Shown here: in pieces, positions 54,131 through 64,000 of the stretch
How the letters are laid out: the number at the start of each line of letters is the position of its first letter
How positions within the stretch are numbered: the first letter of the stretch is position 1
Assembly: GCF_045679555.1 (NCBI RefSeq)
Contig: NC_092089.1
Coordinates: 6,748,675 to 6,812,674, forward strand
Length of the DNA stretch: 64,000 nucleotides
Direction of reading: 5' to 3'
Source: Salvelinus alpinus
Taxonomy: Eukaryota; Chordata; Actinopteri; Salmoniformes; Salmonidae
The notes under the pieces: model-generated
What the model was told of the DNA's origin: nothing
The model's input: the letters and a program-made list of their open reading frames with translations, nothing else
Databases searched by the model: none
Made by a program: the position numbers and the translations under genes

Positions 54131-54302
54131 AAGGGTTTTGGGAGACAGTGAAGCAGCATTCAAGATGTCGGAGGTTATTCAGATATTCTGTAGGTTGAAT
54201 CAACATGTATCACTGCCCCAGTTCACGTTGTTTCCACCTATAAATGGAACACCTGTGGAAGACAATCACAGGGAACATGTTGGAATGGTTATGTAGTGGA
54301 TG

Positions 54303-54893
54303 GAATGACTCCTGCTTAGGGAGATAAAGGAATGACTCCTGCCTAGGGAGATAAAGGAATGACTCCTGCTTAGGGAGATAAAGGAATGAAATGACTCCTG
54401 CTTAGGGAGATAAAGTTATGAAATTACTCCTGCTTCAGGGAGATAAAGGAATGACTCCTGCTTAGGGAGATAAAGTAATGAAATGACTCCTGCTTAGGGA
54501 GCTAAAGTAAAGGAATGACTCCTGCTTAGGGAGATAGTTATGAAATGACTCCTGCTTTAGGGAGATAAAGTAATGAAATGACTCCTGCTTTAGGGAGATA
54601 AAGTAATGAAATTAATCCTGCATAGGGAGATAAAGGAATGACTCCTGCTTAGGGAGATAAAGTAAAGGAATGACTCCTGCTTAGGGAGATAAAGTAAAGG
54701 AATGACTCCTGCTTAGGGAGATAAAGTAAAGGAATGACTCCTGCTTAGGGAGATAAAGTTGTGAAATGACTCCTGCTTTAGGGAGATAAAGTAATGAAAT
54801 GACTCCTGCTTTAGGGAGATAAAGGAATGACTCCTGCTTAGGGAGATAAAGTAAAATAATGACTCCTGCTTAGGGAGATAAAGTAAAGGAATG
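54303..54893. repeat. Irregular minisatellite, units of about 27-33 bp
   Basis: The core GAATGACTCCTGCTTAGGGA with GATAAAG repeats about 20 times, with variable linkers (GTAAAG, GTAATGAA, GTTATGAA) and CTTTAGGG for CTTAGGG. Less homogeneous than its neighbours, so probably older. Confidence 0.9.
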
Positions 54894-55157
54894 CCCTGAC
54901 GTGGGTGTGAATGCAAAACTACACAGTACCAGCCATCAATGTCTTCAATTAAGAAAACCTAGAAATACATTTACCCTTTGCAGTTGACCAATCAATGACT
55001 AGTGTTGGAAGAAAATATGCATTTAGGTTAAATAGATATTTATTTCCATGTATTTCCTCATTACAAACATTCACTTCCAAAACTAAAAAAAATTATAAAA
55101 TGGTTAAAAAACCCATGAAATCAATCATTGACTCAATTAAAGTGCAAGCCAGTAGAC
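54894..55157. other. Spacer, no gene seen
   Basis: AT-rich sequence between the irregular minisatellite and the intact fold-back element. No recognisable gene. Confidence 0.4.
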
Positions 55158-55255
55158 GTCCCAAATGACACCCTATATAGTAGTGCACTACATTTGACAA
55201 GGGACCATAGGGCTCTGGCCCAAAGTAGTGCACTATATAGGGAGCCATTTGGAAC
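55158..55255. mobile_element. Single copy of the palindromic (MITE-like) salmonid element
   Basis: The left half reads GTCCCAAATGACACCCTATA then TAGTGCACTAC; the right half reads GTAGTGCACTATATAGGG then AGCCATTTGGAAC. The halves are inverted complements around a centre near CCATAGGGCTCTGG. At about 98 bp it looks like a complete fold-back element. Its left half (TATATAGTRCACTAC...GACNAGGG.CC.TA) is the evident relative of the 31-kb satellite unit and of the expansion at 35880-36248. Non-coding. Confidence 0.75.
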
Positions 55256-55356
55256 ACACAGAGTTGTGGTTGTGAATACAATAACCAGTCAGACAGGTCA
55301 GAAAGGGAATCATAAAGCCACAGTAGAGAATCTGGAAAGTGACATGTCACATGGAT

Positions 55357-56320
55357 CGCATGCTCCCTCTCCATTGGTCTAAAACATCAGGGTTGTACAG
55401 GAGCATGTTCTGCTCCCTCTCCATTGGTCTAAAACACCAGGGGTTGTACAGGAGCATGTTCTGCTCCCTCTCCATTGGTCTAAAACACCAGGGGTTATAC
55501 AGGAGCATGTTCTGCTCCCTCTCCATTGGTCTAAAACACCAGGGGTTGTACAGAAGCATGTTCTGCTCCCTCTCCATTGGTCTAAAACACCAGGGGTTGT
55601 ACAGTAGCATGTTCTGCTCCCTCTCCATTGGTCTAAAACACCAGGGGTTGTACAGGAGCATGTTCTGCTCCCTCTCCATTGGTCTAAAACACCAGGGGTT
55701 ATACAGGAGCATGTTCTGCTCCCTCTCCATTGGTCTAAAACACCAGGGGTTGTACAGGAGCATGTTCTGCTCCCTCTCCATTGGTCTAAAACACCAGGGG
55801 TTGTACAGGAGCATGTTCTGCTCCCTCTCCATTGGTCTAAAACATCAGGGGTTGTACAGTAGCATGTTCTGCTCCCTCTCCATTGGTCTAAAACACCAGG
55901 GTTATACAGGAGCATGTTCTGCTCCCTCTCCATTGGTCTAAAACACCAGGGGTTGTACAGGAGCATGTTCTGCTCTCTCTCCATTGGTCTAAAACACCAG
56001 GGGTTGTACAGTAGCATGTTCTGCTCCCTCTCCATTGGTCTAAAACACCAGGGGTTGTACAGGAGCATGTTCTGCTCCCTCTCCATTGGTCTAAAACACC
56101 AGGGGTTGTACAGGAGCATGTTCTGCTCCCTCTCCATTGGTCTAAAACACCAGGGTTATACAGGAGCATGTTCTGCTCCCTCTCCATTGGTCTAAAACAC
56201 CAGGGGTTGTACAGGAGCATGTTCTGCTCCCTCTCCATTGGTCTAAAACACCAGGGTTATACAGGAGCATGTTCTGCTCCCTCTCCATTGGTCTAAAACA
56301 CCAGGGTTGTACAAGAGCAC
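55357..56320. repeat. 51-bp minisatellite, ~19 units, CCAAT box and p53-type half-site
   Basis: The unit is CTCCATTGGTCTAAAACACC, AGGGGTTGTACAGGAGCATG and TTCTGCTCCCT. Each unit has the hairpin GGAGCA-TGTTC-TGCTCC. On the minus strand each reads GACCAATGGA, a match to the NF-Y consensus. GAGCATGTTC fits the p53 decamer half-site RRRCWWGYYY. Some units are 50 bp (CAGGGTTATACAGG). Seventeen codons per unit make open frames on both strands (up to 252 codons); these are artefacts. Confidence 0.93.
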
Positions 56321-56419
56321 GTTGTGAAACAGCCAGATATGATAGGCTATAGGAAAGGCTTTGCTCCTCTTCAGATTGGTAGAAAACAACAGTGACCAGT
56401 CCATGAGACGACATTAAGC

Positions 56420-57240
56420 TACACTGAACAAAAATATAAAAAACGCAACATGTAAAGTGTTGTTCCCATGTTTCATGAGCTGAAATAAAAAAGGTCCCAG
56501 AAATGTAACATACACACAACATTTTTGGCACAAATTTGTTTACATCCCTGTTAGTGAGCATTTCTCCTTTGCCAAGATAATCCATTCACCTGACAGCTGT
56601 GGCATATCAAGAAGCTGATTAAACAGCATGATAATTACACAGGTGCACCTTGTGCTGGGGACAATAAAAGGCCACTAACAATGGGCAGTTTTGTCACCCA
56701 ACACAACGTCACATATGTCTCAAGTTGAGGGAGCACGCACTTGGCATGCTGACTGCAGGAATGTCCACCAGAGCTGTTGTCTGAGAATTTAATTTTGATT
56801 TCTCTAACATAACCAACATCTAACGTCGTTTTTAGAGAATTTGGCAGTACGTCCAACCAGCCTCAAAAACCGCAGACCACGTGTATGGCGTCATGTGGGC
56901 GGTTTACGGACGTCAACGTTGTGAACAGAGTGCCCCGTGGTGGCGGTGGGGTTACGGTATGGGGCAGGCATAAGCTACGGACAACAAACACAATTGCATT
57001 TTAAAATCGAGGGCAATTTGAATGCAATGCGATACTGTGAAGAGATGGTGAGGCTCATTGTGAGGCCCAATTTTTTTTTTTTAAAGGTATCTGTGACCAA
57101 CAGATGCATATTTGTTTACATCCGTTAGTGAACATTAGGCCCTAAATGCATATACTAGAGCCTAATACATTTATTTAAATTAAAACTCAGTAAATTCCTT
57201 GAAATTGTTGCATGTTGAGTTTATATTTTTGTTCAGTATA
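56420..57240 (+). mobile_element. Internally deleted Tc1/mariner-like transposon
   Basis: The left end is TACACTGAACAAAAATATAA and the right end is TTATATTTTTGTTCAGTATA, imperfect inverted repeats. The interior has a leader containing ACCTGACAGCTGTGGCATAT. From ATG at 56715 it carries a degenerate transposase start. After about 57055 the sequence jumps straight into a T-rich tract and the 3' untranslated end (AAAGGTATCTGTGACCAACA), so the catalytic C-terminal half is missing. It lies about 70 bp beyond the putative poly(A) signal of LRATD2. Confidence 0.8.
56715..57060 (+). pseudogene. Transposase remnant in the deleted Tc1/mariner-like element
   Basis: The frame is broken early: after MSQV the reading frame changes at GTTGAGGGAG. 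Recognisable pieces remain in different frames, for example GTTTTTAGAGAATTTGGCAG (an FREFGS-type segment) and GISYGQ.TQLHF..GNLNA.RY..E at about 56963-57048. The DDE catalytic region after that is deleted. Non-functional; I recognise the type from abundant salmonid copies. Confidence 0.75.
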
Positions 57241-57312
57241 GATGGGAATGTTTGTGGGTTTCAAGGTGTCCCGTCTTATCTCAAGGTATAAACTGTTGGT
57301 CAATTAATGCAC

Positions 57313-57318
57313 TTTATT
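57313..57318 (-). terminator. Candidate LRATD2 poly(A) signal (AATAAA on minus strand)
   Basis: TTTATT on the plus strand at 57313-57318 reads AATAAA on the minus strand, about 190 bases past the LRATD2 stop codon. It is the first canonical hexamer I noticed before the transposon remnant. No experimental support. Confidence 0.4.
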
Positions 57319-57506
57319 GGTTGAATTATTACTTCATCTCAAACCAATAGAAATGCTTTGGTATGCGTAAAAAGGCGCACGGCATTGCGCCAAAAACAAA
57401 ATAGGATTTCCAACAGTGTTCTAGTCACGTAGGTTTCCTGTATCCTAAAGCTGAACGCTGCCCAAGTCCTCCACTGGACAGTGCCGTCAGTTTCTCTTGT
57501 GGTCTT

Positions 57507-58475
<969 letters not shown>

Positions 58476-58568
58476 CTAATTTCAAAGTGTGGGACGGTTC
58501 CAATCCATCATGAAATGCTTCCGGTCAAAAAAGACGATACCTGGATGATGTCCAAAGGAGATATCAAC

Positions 58569-58751
58569 CTGGTGGAAAAGAGAGAAACACGTTTGAGTTT
58601 TTAAAATGTCCAAGGCGGTGATATTTTGACATTGTCCCGTCAAACTCTTTGGGAGTAGTAGACCAACATTACAAAACAGGTGTATGCACCTGTTTAAACC
58701 GGTTAGCGTGCATTTTAAGTCAAGGAAAGAAACGGCGTTTTGTTTACTCAC
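58569..58751 (-). other. lratd2: Predicted 183-bp intron in the LRATD2 5' untranslated region
   Basis: On the minus strand, CTGTGGG|GTGAGTAAAC gives a good donor at 58751. TTTCTCTCTTTTCCACCAG|GTTG gives an excellent polypyrimidine-tract acceptor ending at 58569. This would join a non-coding first exon to the coding exon, with the ATG 228 bases downstream of the acceptor. Inference from splice-site quality only. Confidence 0.5.
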
Positions 58752-59340
58752 CCCACAGGTCTTGTAGATATTGAAAGTACATCACCGACGAGCCATGTGT
58801 TATTATCGTCCACAGGAAACGACATATAACTGACTACAGCTTGTTTTCCGTCTCCCTTCTCAGAAGACTATCGGAGTCTCCAGCTATATGCGGTCGACTC
58901 CGCGACGGTTTCTGTGTGACCTGAAACTACTGGCGTGTTGCAGGGAGCCTCACAACGGCTTTATGTACAAGGGCTTGTCTCTTAAAGAGACAGCGCACAT
59001 TTATTACGTCCAACAAGTGATACCAACTTGACCCACGTCCCTATACTCGTGCATTACTTCCTATTTGTTTCCCTTCTCCTTTATCGTTGGGGCACAAACC
59101 GACGTGGGGTTTTGGTTTATGCCATATGTTCACCAGATGCACAATGCGGTTTGCCGTATCTGGGGGCGGGGGGGTTGCCGGATGTCTAGCCTGCATTTTT
59201 TGCTGTTGTACTTGATGCACGCCTGCCTTGCAAGGCTGCAAAACGCTTTGAAGCATGGAGAAGATCATCTAGAGACCAAAGATAATAATTAGAACAGATG
59301 AAAGGTGTTCTCCTATGGACCTACTGATTTCATAGGCTGA
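58752..59340 (-). promoter_or_regulatory. lratd2: Probable first exon and promoter region of LRATD2
   Basis: Upstream of the predicted donor the sequence is non-repetitive and moderately GC/CpG-containing, unlike the surrounding arrays. It includes a perfect 17-bp inverted repeat, TGTCTCTT-A-AAGAGACA, at 58976-58992, and a G-rich stretch TGGGGGCGGGGGGG at about 59160-59173. No convincing TATA box. 75-codon open frames at 59041-59292 on both strands lack recognisable features and I do not call them. Transcription start is unknown. Confidence 0.35.
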
Positions 59341-59344
59341 CGGA

Positions 59345-59460
59345 GCTACTGTAACAGTATAACTTTACGTCCGTCCCCTCGCCCCGACCCGGGTACGAAC
59401 CAGGGACCCTCTGCACACATCAACAACAGTCACCCATTTCACATCGGTTACACTACTAAC
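59345..59460 (-). mobile_element. Dispersed salmonid repeat with tRNA-like B box
   Basis: On the minus strand it reads TGTGTGCAGAGGGTCCCTGG, then GGTTCGTACCCGGGTCGGGG. GGTTCGTACCC resembles a pol III B box (GGTTCGANNCC). The neighbouring phrase CAGTATAACTTTACGTCCGT belongs to the same common salmonid dispersed repeat. The element appears truncated, and I see no A box or cloverleaf here, so it is not a tRNA gene. Confidence 0.5.
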
Positions 59461-59750
59461 AGAATGGGGCACAACATCCCCATTTACAACAATGTATCTC
59501 GTTTGTTACTATTCCCCTGTCACTCATCTGTAGCCACATCAAAACATTAAACTGCTTGTTCCCATAGAGAGAGTACTGATATAAATCACTAGCTTGCCCT
59601 GCATGATGGGATACTCAATTATACACACACACAGTTCTGTACATATTCATTTATCCACGCCATTCTGTTGGCTGGATTCGTGAAAACCTTACCAACAGGA
59701 CGCACTACCCAAGTGTTGTAATGATGAATTGTCCCAGTGCCAGACTAGTG
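59461..59750. other. Spacer, no gene seen
   Basis: Non-repetitive sequence with a short CA run near 59621-59632. No recognisable gene before the 65/67-bp array. Confidence 0.4.
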
Positions 59751-60998
59751 ATAGACTAGTGTCCTGTCCAGGGGGTGTCCTGGTACATCAAGCTGCCTCA
59801 CACTACAGAAACAGGAGATAGACTAGTGTCCTGTCCAGGGGGTGTCCTGGTACATCAAGCTGCCTCACTACAGAAACAGGAGATAGACTAGTGTCCTGTC
59901 CAGGGGGTGTCCTGGTACATCAAGCTGTCTCACACTACAGAAACAGGAGATAGACTAGTGTCCTGTCCAGGGGGTGTCCTGGTACATCAAGCTGCCTCAC
60001 TACAGAAACAGGAGATAGACTAGTGTCCTGTCCAGGGGGTGTCCTGGTACATCAAGCTGTCTCACACTACAGAAACAGGAGATAGACTAGTGTCCTGTCC
60101 AGGGGGTGTCCTGGTAGATCAAGCTGCCTCACATTACAGAAACAGGAGATAGACTAGTGTCCTGTCCAGGGGGTGTCCTGGTACATCAAGCTGTCTCACA
60201 CTACAGAAACAGGAGATAGACTAGTGTCCTGTCCAGGGGGTGTCCTGGTACATCAAGCTGCCTCACTACAGAAACGGGAGATAGACTAGTGTCCTGTCCA
60301 GGGGGTGTCCTGGTACATCGAGCTGCCTCACTACAGAAACAGGAGATAGACTAGTGTCCTGTCCAGGGGGTGTCCTGGTACATCGAGCTGCCTCACTACA
60401 GAAACAGGAGATAGACTAGTGTCCTGTCCAGGGGGTGTCCTGGTACATCAAGCTGCCTCGTGCTACAGAAACAGGAGATCGACTAGTGTCCTGTCCAGGG
60501 GGTGTACTGGTACATCAAGCTGCCTCACACTACAGAAACAGGGGATAGACTAGTGTCCTGTCCAGGGGGTGTCCTGGTACATCGAGCTGCCTCACTACAG
60601 AAACAGGAGATAGACTAGTGTCCTGTCCAGGGGGTGTCCTGGTACATCAAGCTGTCTCACTACAGTAACAGGAGATAGACTAGTGTCCTGTCCAGGGGGT
60701 GTACTGGTACATCAAGCTGCCTCACACTACAGAAACAGGGGATAGACTAGTGTCCTGTCCTTGGGGTGTCCTGGTACATCAAGCTGCCTCACATTACAGA
60801 AACAGGAGATAGACTAGTGTCCTGTCCAGGGGGTGTCCTGGTACATCAAGCTGCCTCACACTACAGTAACAGGAGATAGACTAGTGTCCTGTCCAGGGGG
60901 TGTCCTGGTACATCAAGCTGCCTCTCTACAGTAACAGGAAATAGACTAGTGTCCTGTCCAGGGGGTGTCCTGGTACATCAAGCTGCCTCGTGCTACAA
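59751..60998. repeat. 65/67-bp minisatellite, about 19 units
   Basis: The unit contains GATAGACTAGTGTCCTGTCC, AGGGGGTGTCCTGGTACATC, AAGCTGCCTCACACTACAG and AAACAG. The short form lacks one AC (CCTCACTACAG). CCAGG-GGGTGT-CCTGG forms a 5-bp stem in each unit. Variants (CGAGCTG, CTGTCTC, GTACTGG, CGTGCTAC) are distributed in patches, as expected from local conversion or unequal exchange. Confidence 0.93.
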
Positions 60999-61261
60999 GG
61001 CTACTTACATACTACAAACTGGATTGTGTTTCTGACTCAGTGCTTTATTTTTAGCTGTTGTTGTGCAGAGTGGCTCCTATCTGTCTGTCTGCTGAGTGGT
61101 GACTTGGGGGGGGGGGGATATCCAATACATCACTCCTTTTTATTTTGAAACCTGACATTTAATTTCAGTTTGTCTGTCCCTAGAAGGAATGTCTCCCTAC
61201 CTGTCTGCCTGGCAGGACTCAGAGAAGAAAGTTACACGTCTTCAAAGACCAACTGTTCAGG
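60999..61261. other. Spacer with a G12 run
   Basis: Ordinary sequence apart from a 12-base guanine run at 61106-61117. No gene recognised. Confidence 0.45.
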
Positions 61262-62039
61262 TGTTAGGGTTAGGACACATGGGTTAGGACACATGGGTTA
61301 GGGTTAGGACATATGGGTTAGGGTTAGGACACATGGGTTAGGACACATGGGTTAGGGTTAGGACATATGGGTTAGGGTTAGGACACATGGGTTAGGGCAC
61401 ATGGGTTAGGGTTAGGACATATGGGTTAGGGTTAGGACACATGGGTTAGGGCACATGGGTTAGGGTTAGGACATATGGGTTAGGGTTAGGACACATGGGT
61501 TAGGGTTAGGACATATGGGTTAGGACACATGGGTTAGGACACATGGGTTAGGATGGGACACATGGGTTAGGACACATGGGTTAGGGTTAGGACATATGGG
61601 TTAGGGTTAGGACACATGGGTTAGGACACATGGGTTAGGACGGGACACATGGGTTAGGACACATGGGTTAGGACAGGACACATGGGTTAGGACACATGGG
61701 TTAGGACGGGACACATGGGTTAGGACGGGACACATGGGTTAGGACACATGGGTTAGGACAGGACACATGGGTTAGGACACATGGGTTAGGACACATGGGT
61801 TAGGACACATGGGTTAGGACATGACACATGGGTTAGGACACATGGGTTAGGACAGGACACATGGGTTAGGACACATGGGTTAGGACATGACACATGGGTT
61901 AGGACACAGGCTAGGACACATGGGTTAGGACATGACACATGGGTTAGGACACATGGGTTAGGACATGACACATGGGTTAGGACGGGACACATGGGTTAGG
62001 ACACATAGGCTAGGACACATGGGTTAGGACGGGACACAT
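61262..62039 (+). repeat. TTAGGG-containing array (G-strand on plus)
   Basis: Interleaved GGGTTAGGGTTAGG and GGGTTAGGACACATGGGTTA units. The left part (61262-61620) alternates GTTAGGGTTAGGACATAT with GGGTTAGGACACAT; the right part is mostly TTAGGACACATGGG and TTAGGACGGGACACATGGG. It is telomere-like rather than telomeric: few pure TTAGGG runs exceed two repeats. The G-rich strand is the plus strand. Confidence 0.9.
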
Positions 62040-62244
62040 TACAACACTGTATATTGACATAATATGACATTTGTAATGTCTTTATTATTTTGGAACTTCT
62101 GTGAGTGAAATGTTTACTGTTTAATTTGTATTGTTTATTTCACTTTTGTTTATATACTTCAGTTGCTTTGGCAACGTAAACATATGTTTCCCATGCAATA
62201 CATTTTTATTGACTGGAGAGAGCTTTGAGAGATCAGATAAATCA
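62040..62244. other. Short spacer between telomere-like and purine arrays
   Basis: AT-rich non-repetitive sequence. A 234-codon open frame starting at 62131 begins here but is open only because it runs through the 24-bp purine array; not a gene. Confidence 0.45.
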
Positions 62245-62799
62245 GAGATCAGAGGGAGAGAGAGAGAGAGCAGAGGAGGGAGAGAGAGAGAGAGCAGAAA
62301 GGACAGAGGGACAGCGAGCAGAGAGGGAAGAGGGACAGCGAGCAGAGAGGGCAGAGGGAGAGAGAGCAGAGAGGGAAGAGGGAGAGAGAGCAGAGAGGGC
62401 AGAGGGAGAGAGAGCAGAGAGGGCAGAGGGAGAGAGAGCAGAGAGGGCAGAGGGAGAGAGAGCAGAGAGGGCAGAGGGAGAGAGAGCAGAGAGGGCAGAG
62501 GGAGAGAGAGCAGAGAGGGAAGAGGGAGAGAGAGCAGAGAGGGCAGAGGGAGAGAGAGCAGAGAGGGAAGAGGGAGAGAGAGCAGAGAGGGCAGAGGGAG
62601 AGAGAGCAGAGAGGGCAGAGGGAGAGAGAGCAGAGAGGGCAGAGGGAGAGAGAGCAGAGAGGGCAGAGGGAGAGAGAGCAGAGAGGGAAGAGGGAGAGAG
62701 AGCAGAGAGGGCAGAGGGAGAGAGAGCAGAGAGGGCAGAGGGAGAGAGAGCAGAGAGATCAGAGGGAGAGAGAGCAGAGAGGGCAGAGGGAGAGAGAGC
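62245..62799 (+). repeat. 24-bp almost pure purine minisatellite
   Basis: The unit is CAGAGAGGGCAGAGGGAGAG plus AGAG (24 bp), about 22 copies. One variable base alternates GGGCAG and GGGAAG. Nearly all bases on the plus strand are purines, interrupted only by one or two C per unit. All frames stay open (8 codons per unit), giving spurious Arg/Glu/Ser-rich proteins. Confidence 0.93.
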
Positions 62800-62949
62800 T
62801 TTCACTTTCTGAATCCCCAACCTGCCCCTCGCTGAAGAACAGTCCGTAACAGAACAGGGCCTCCTCTTGGTGGATTCTAAAAGAGCCCAGGCAGCCCAGC
62901 TGTAGACTTTATTGTTATTCCACCTGCAGACAGTAGGAGCAGCCATGTT

Positions 62950-64000
62950 CCCAACCCCAACCCCAACCCCAACCCTAACCCCAACCCCTAACCCCTAACC
63001 CCTAACCCCTAACCCCAACCCCTAACCCCTAACCCCAACACTAACCCCTAACCCCAACCCTAACCCTAACCCCAACCCCTAACCCCTAACCCCAACACTA
63101 ACCCCTAACCCCTAACCCCAACACTAACCCCAACCCCTAACCCCAACCCCTAACCCCAACCCTAACCCCTAACCCCTAACCCCGACCCCAACCCTAACCC
63201 CAACCCCTAACCCCTAACCCCAACCCTAACCCTAACCCTAACCCCAACCCCTAACCCCTAACCCCAACCCCTAACCCCAACCCCAACCCTAACCCCAACC
63301 CTAACCCCAACCCAACCCCTAACCCCAACCCTAACCCCTAACCCCTAACCCCAACACTAACCCCTAACCCCTAACCCCAACCCCTAACCCCTAACCCCAA
63401 CACTAACCCCTAACCCCAACCCCAACCCCAACCCAACCCCAACCCCTAACCCCAACACCAACCCTAACCCCTAACCCCTAACCCCAACCCTAACCCTAAC
63501 CCTAACCCCAACCCTAACCCCAACCCAACCCTAACCCCTAACCCCAACCCTAACCCCAACACTAACCCCAACCCAACCCTAACCCCTAACCCCAACCCTA
63601 ACCCCAACCCAACCCCTAACCCCTAACCCCTAACCCCTAACCCCAACCCCAACCCTAACCCTAACCCCAACCCCTAACACTAACCCCAACCCTAACCCCA
63701 ACCCTAACCCCAACCCTAACCCCAACCCCAACCCTAACCCTAACCCTAACCCTAACCCTAACCCTAACCCTAACCCTAACCCTAACCCTAACCCTAACCC
63801 TAACCCTAACCCCAACCCTAACACTAACCCCAACCCTAACCCTAACCCTAACCCTAACCCTAACCCTAACCCTAACCCTAACCCTAACCCCAACCCTAAC
63901 ACTAACCCCAACCCTAACCCTAACCCTAACCCCTAACCCCAACCCCAACCCAACCCTAACCCCTAACCCCAACCCCAACCCTAACCCCAACCCAACCCTA
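62950..64000 (-). repeat. Degenerate telomere-like CCCTAA/CCCCAA array, runs off the window
   Basis: CCCTAA, CCCCTAA, CCCCAA and CCCAA heptamers and hexamers are mixed throughout. The purest run of CCCTAA is about 63731-63810. The left part (62950-63640) is dominated by CCCCTAA and CCCCAA. The G-rich strand is the minus strand, opposite to the array at 61262-62039. Minus-strand open frames reading GLGLGL or RVRVRV are artefacts. Confidence 0.93.

Noticed and set aside
55339..56238. Open frames up to 252 codons in the 51-bp array
   Set aside because: The unit is 17 codons and open on both strands; no homology recognised.
59041..59292. Two overlapping 75-codon frames on opposite strands
   Set aside because: No recognisable features; the region is better explained as sequence upstream of LRATD2.
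59345..59460. tRNA gene
   Set aside because: A B-box-like motif is present, but I find no A box or cloverleaf; it matches a common dispersed salmonid repeat.
62131..62946. Arg/Glu/Ser-rich frames of about 200-234 codons
   Set aside because: Translation of a purine minisatellite in every frame.
63630..63990. Gly/Leu and Arg/Val dipeptide-repeat frames
   Set aside because: Translation of degenerate CCCTAA repeats.
62950..64000. True chromosome-end telomere at the right edge
   Set aside because: The orientation is wrong for a right-hand chromosome end (CCCTAA on plus), and the repeats are highly degenerate. More likely interstitial.

Overview
The window looks like a repeat-saturated stretch of a salmonid fish nuclear genome (trout, salmon or char). 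Three things point there. There are Tc1/mariner-like DNA transposons of types I recognise from salmonid genomes, one with an almost intact transposase reading frame. There are several short dispersed sequences common in salmonids: a palindromic element with 'TATATAGTGCACTAC', a SINE-like tail with 'GATAAGAGCGTCTGC', and a B-box-bearing element. And the one host gene is a clear vertebrate LRATD2 (FAM84B) orthologue. Species cannot be fixed from the sequence alone.

Layout. 1-652 is unassigned single-copy-looking DNA. 653-1075 is a 35-bp minisatellite. About 1285-1390 is a SINE-like tail, followed by a 100-bp N gap (1401-1500). 1501-32903 is one 31-kb satellite of 43/48-bp units with multi-kilobase higher-order repeats. 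32910-35400 is a 22/25-bp minisatellite. 35880-36248 is an amplified copy of the palindromic element. About 36310-37041 is a truncated Tc1-like element, directly followed by a complete Tc1-like element with about 198-bp inverted repeats (37052-38657). From 39044 to 56320 there are eleven more tandem arrays in succession, with units of 28/29, 50/55, 70, 27, 29, 45/55, 29/30, about 27-33 and 51 bp among them. Internally deleted transposon DNA (about 56420-57240) lies just past the 3' end of the LRATD2 coding exon (57507-58340, minus strand). A plausible non-coding first exon and a 183-bp intron lie upstream of the coding exon. Right of the gene come a B-box-like dispersed repeat, a 65/67-bp array, a TTAGGG-rich array (61262-62039), a 24-bp purine array, and a CCCTAA/CCCCAA-rich array running off the right edge (62950-64000).

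Roughly 52 of 64 kb (about four fifths) is tandem repeat by my tally. Nearly all long open frames are artefacts of repeat units whose length is a multiple of three, or of GC-containing stop-poor units. I support one host protein-coding gene and three transposase remnants.

The most interesting structure is the chain linking a dispersed palindromic element to the 31-kb satellite. The same core occurs once as a single fold-back copy (55158-55255), once as a modest local expansion (35880-36248), and once as about 700 units with nested higher-order repeats (1501-32903). Other points of note are tandem arrays in which every unit carries a good transcription-factor consensus (AP-1, NF-Y twice, a p53 half-site), and the inward-facing TTAGGG / CCCTAA blocks at the right end.
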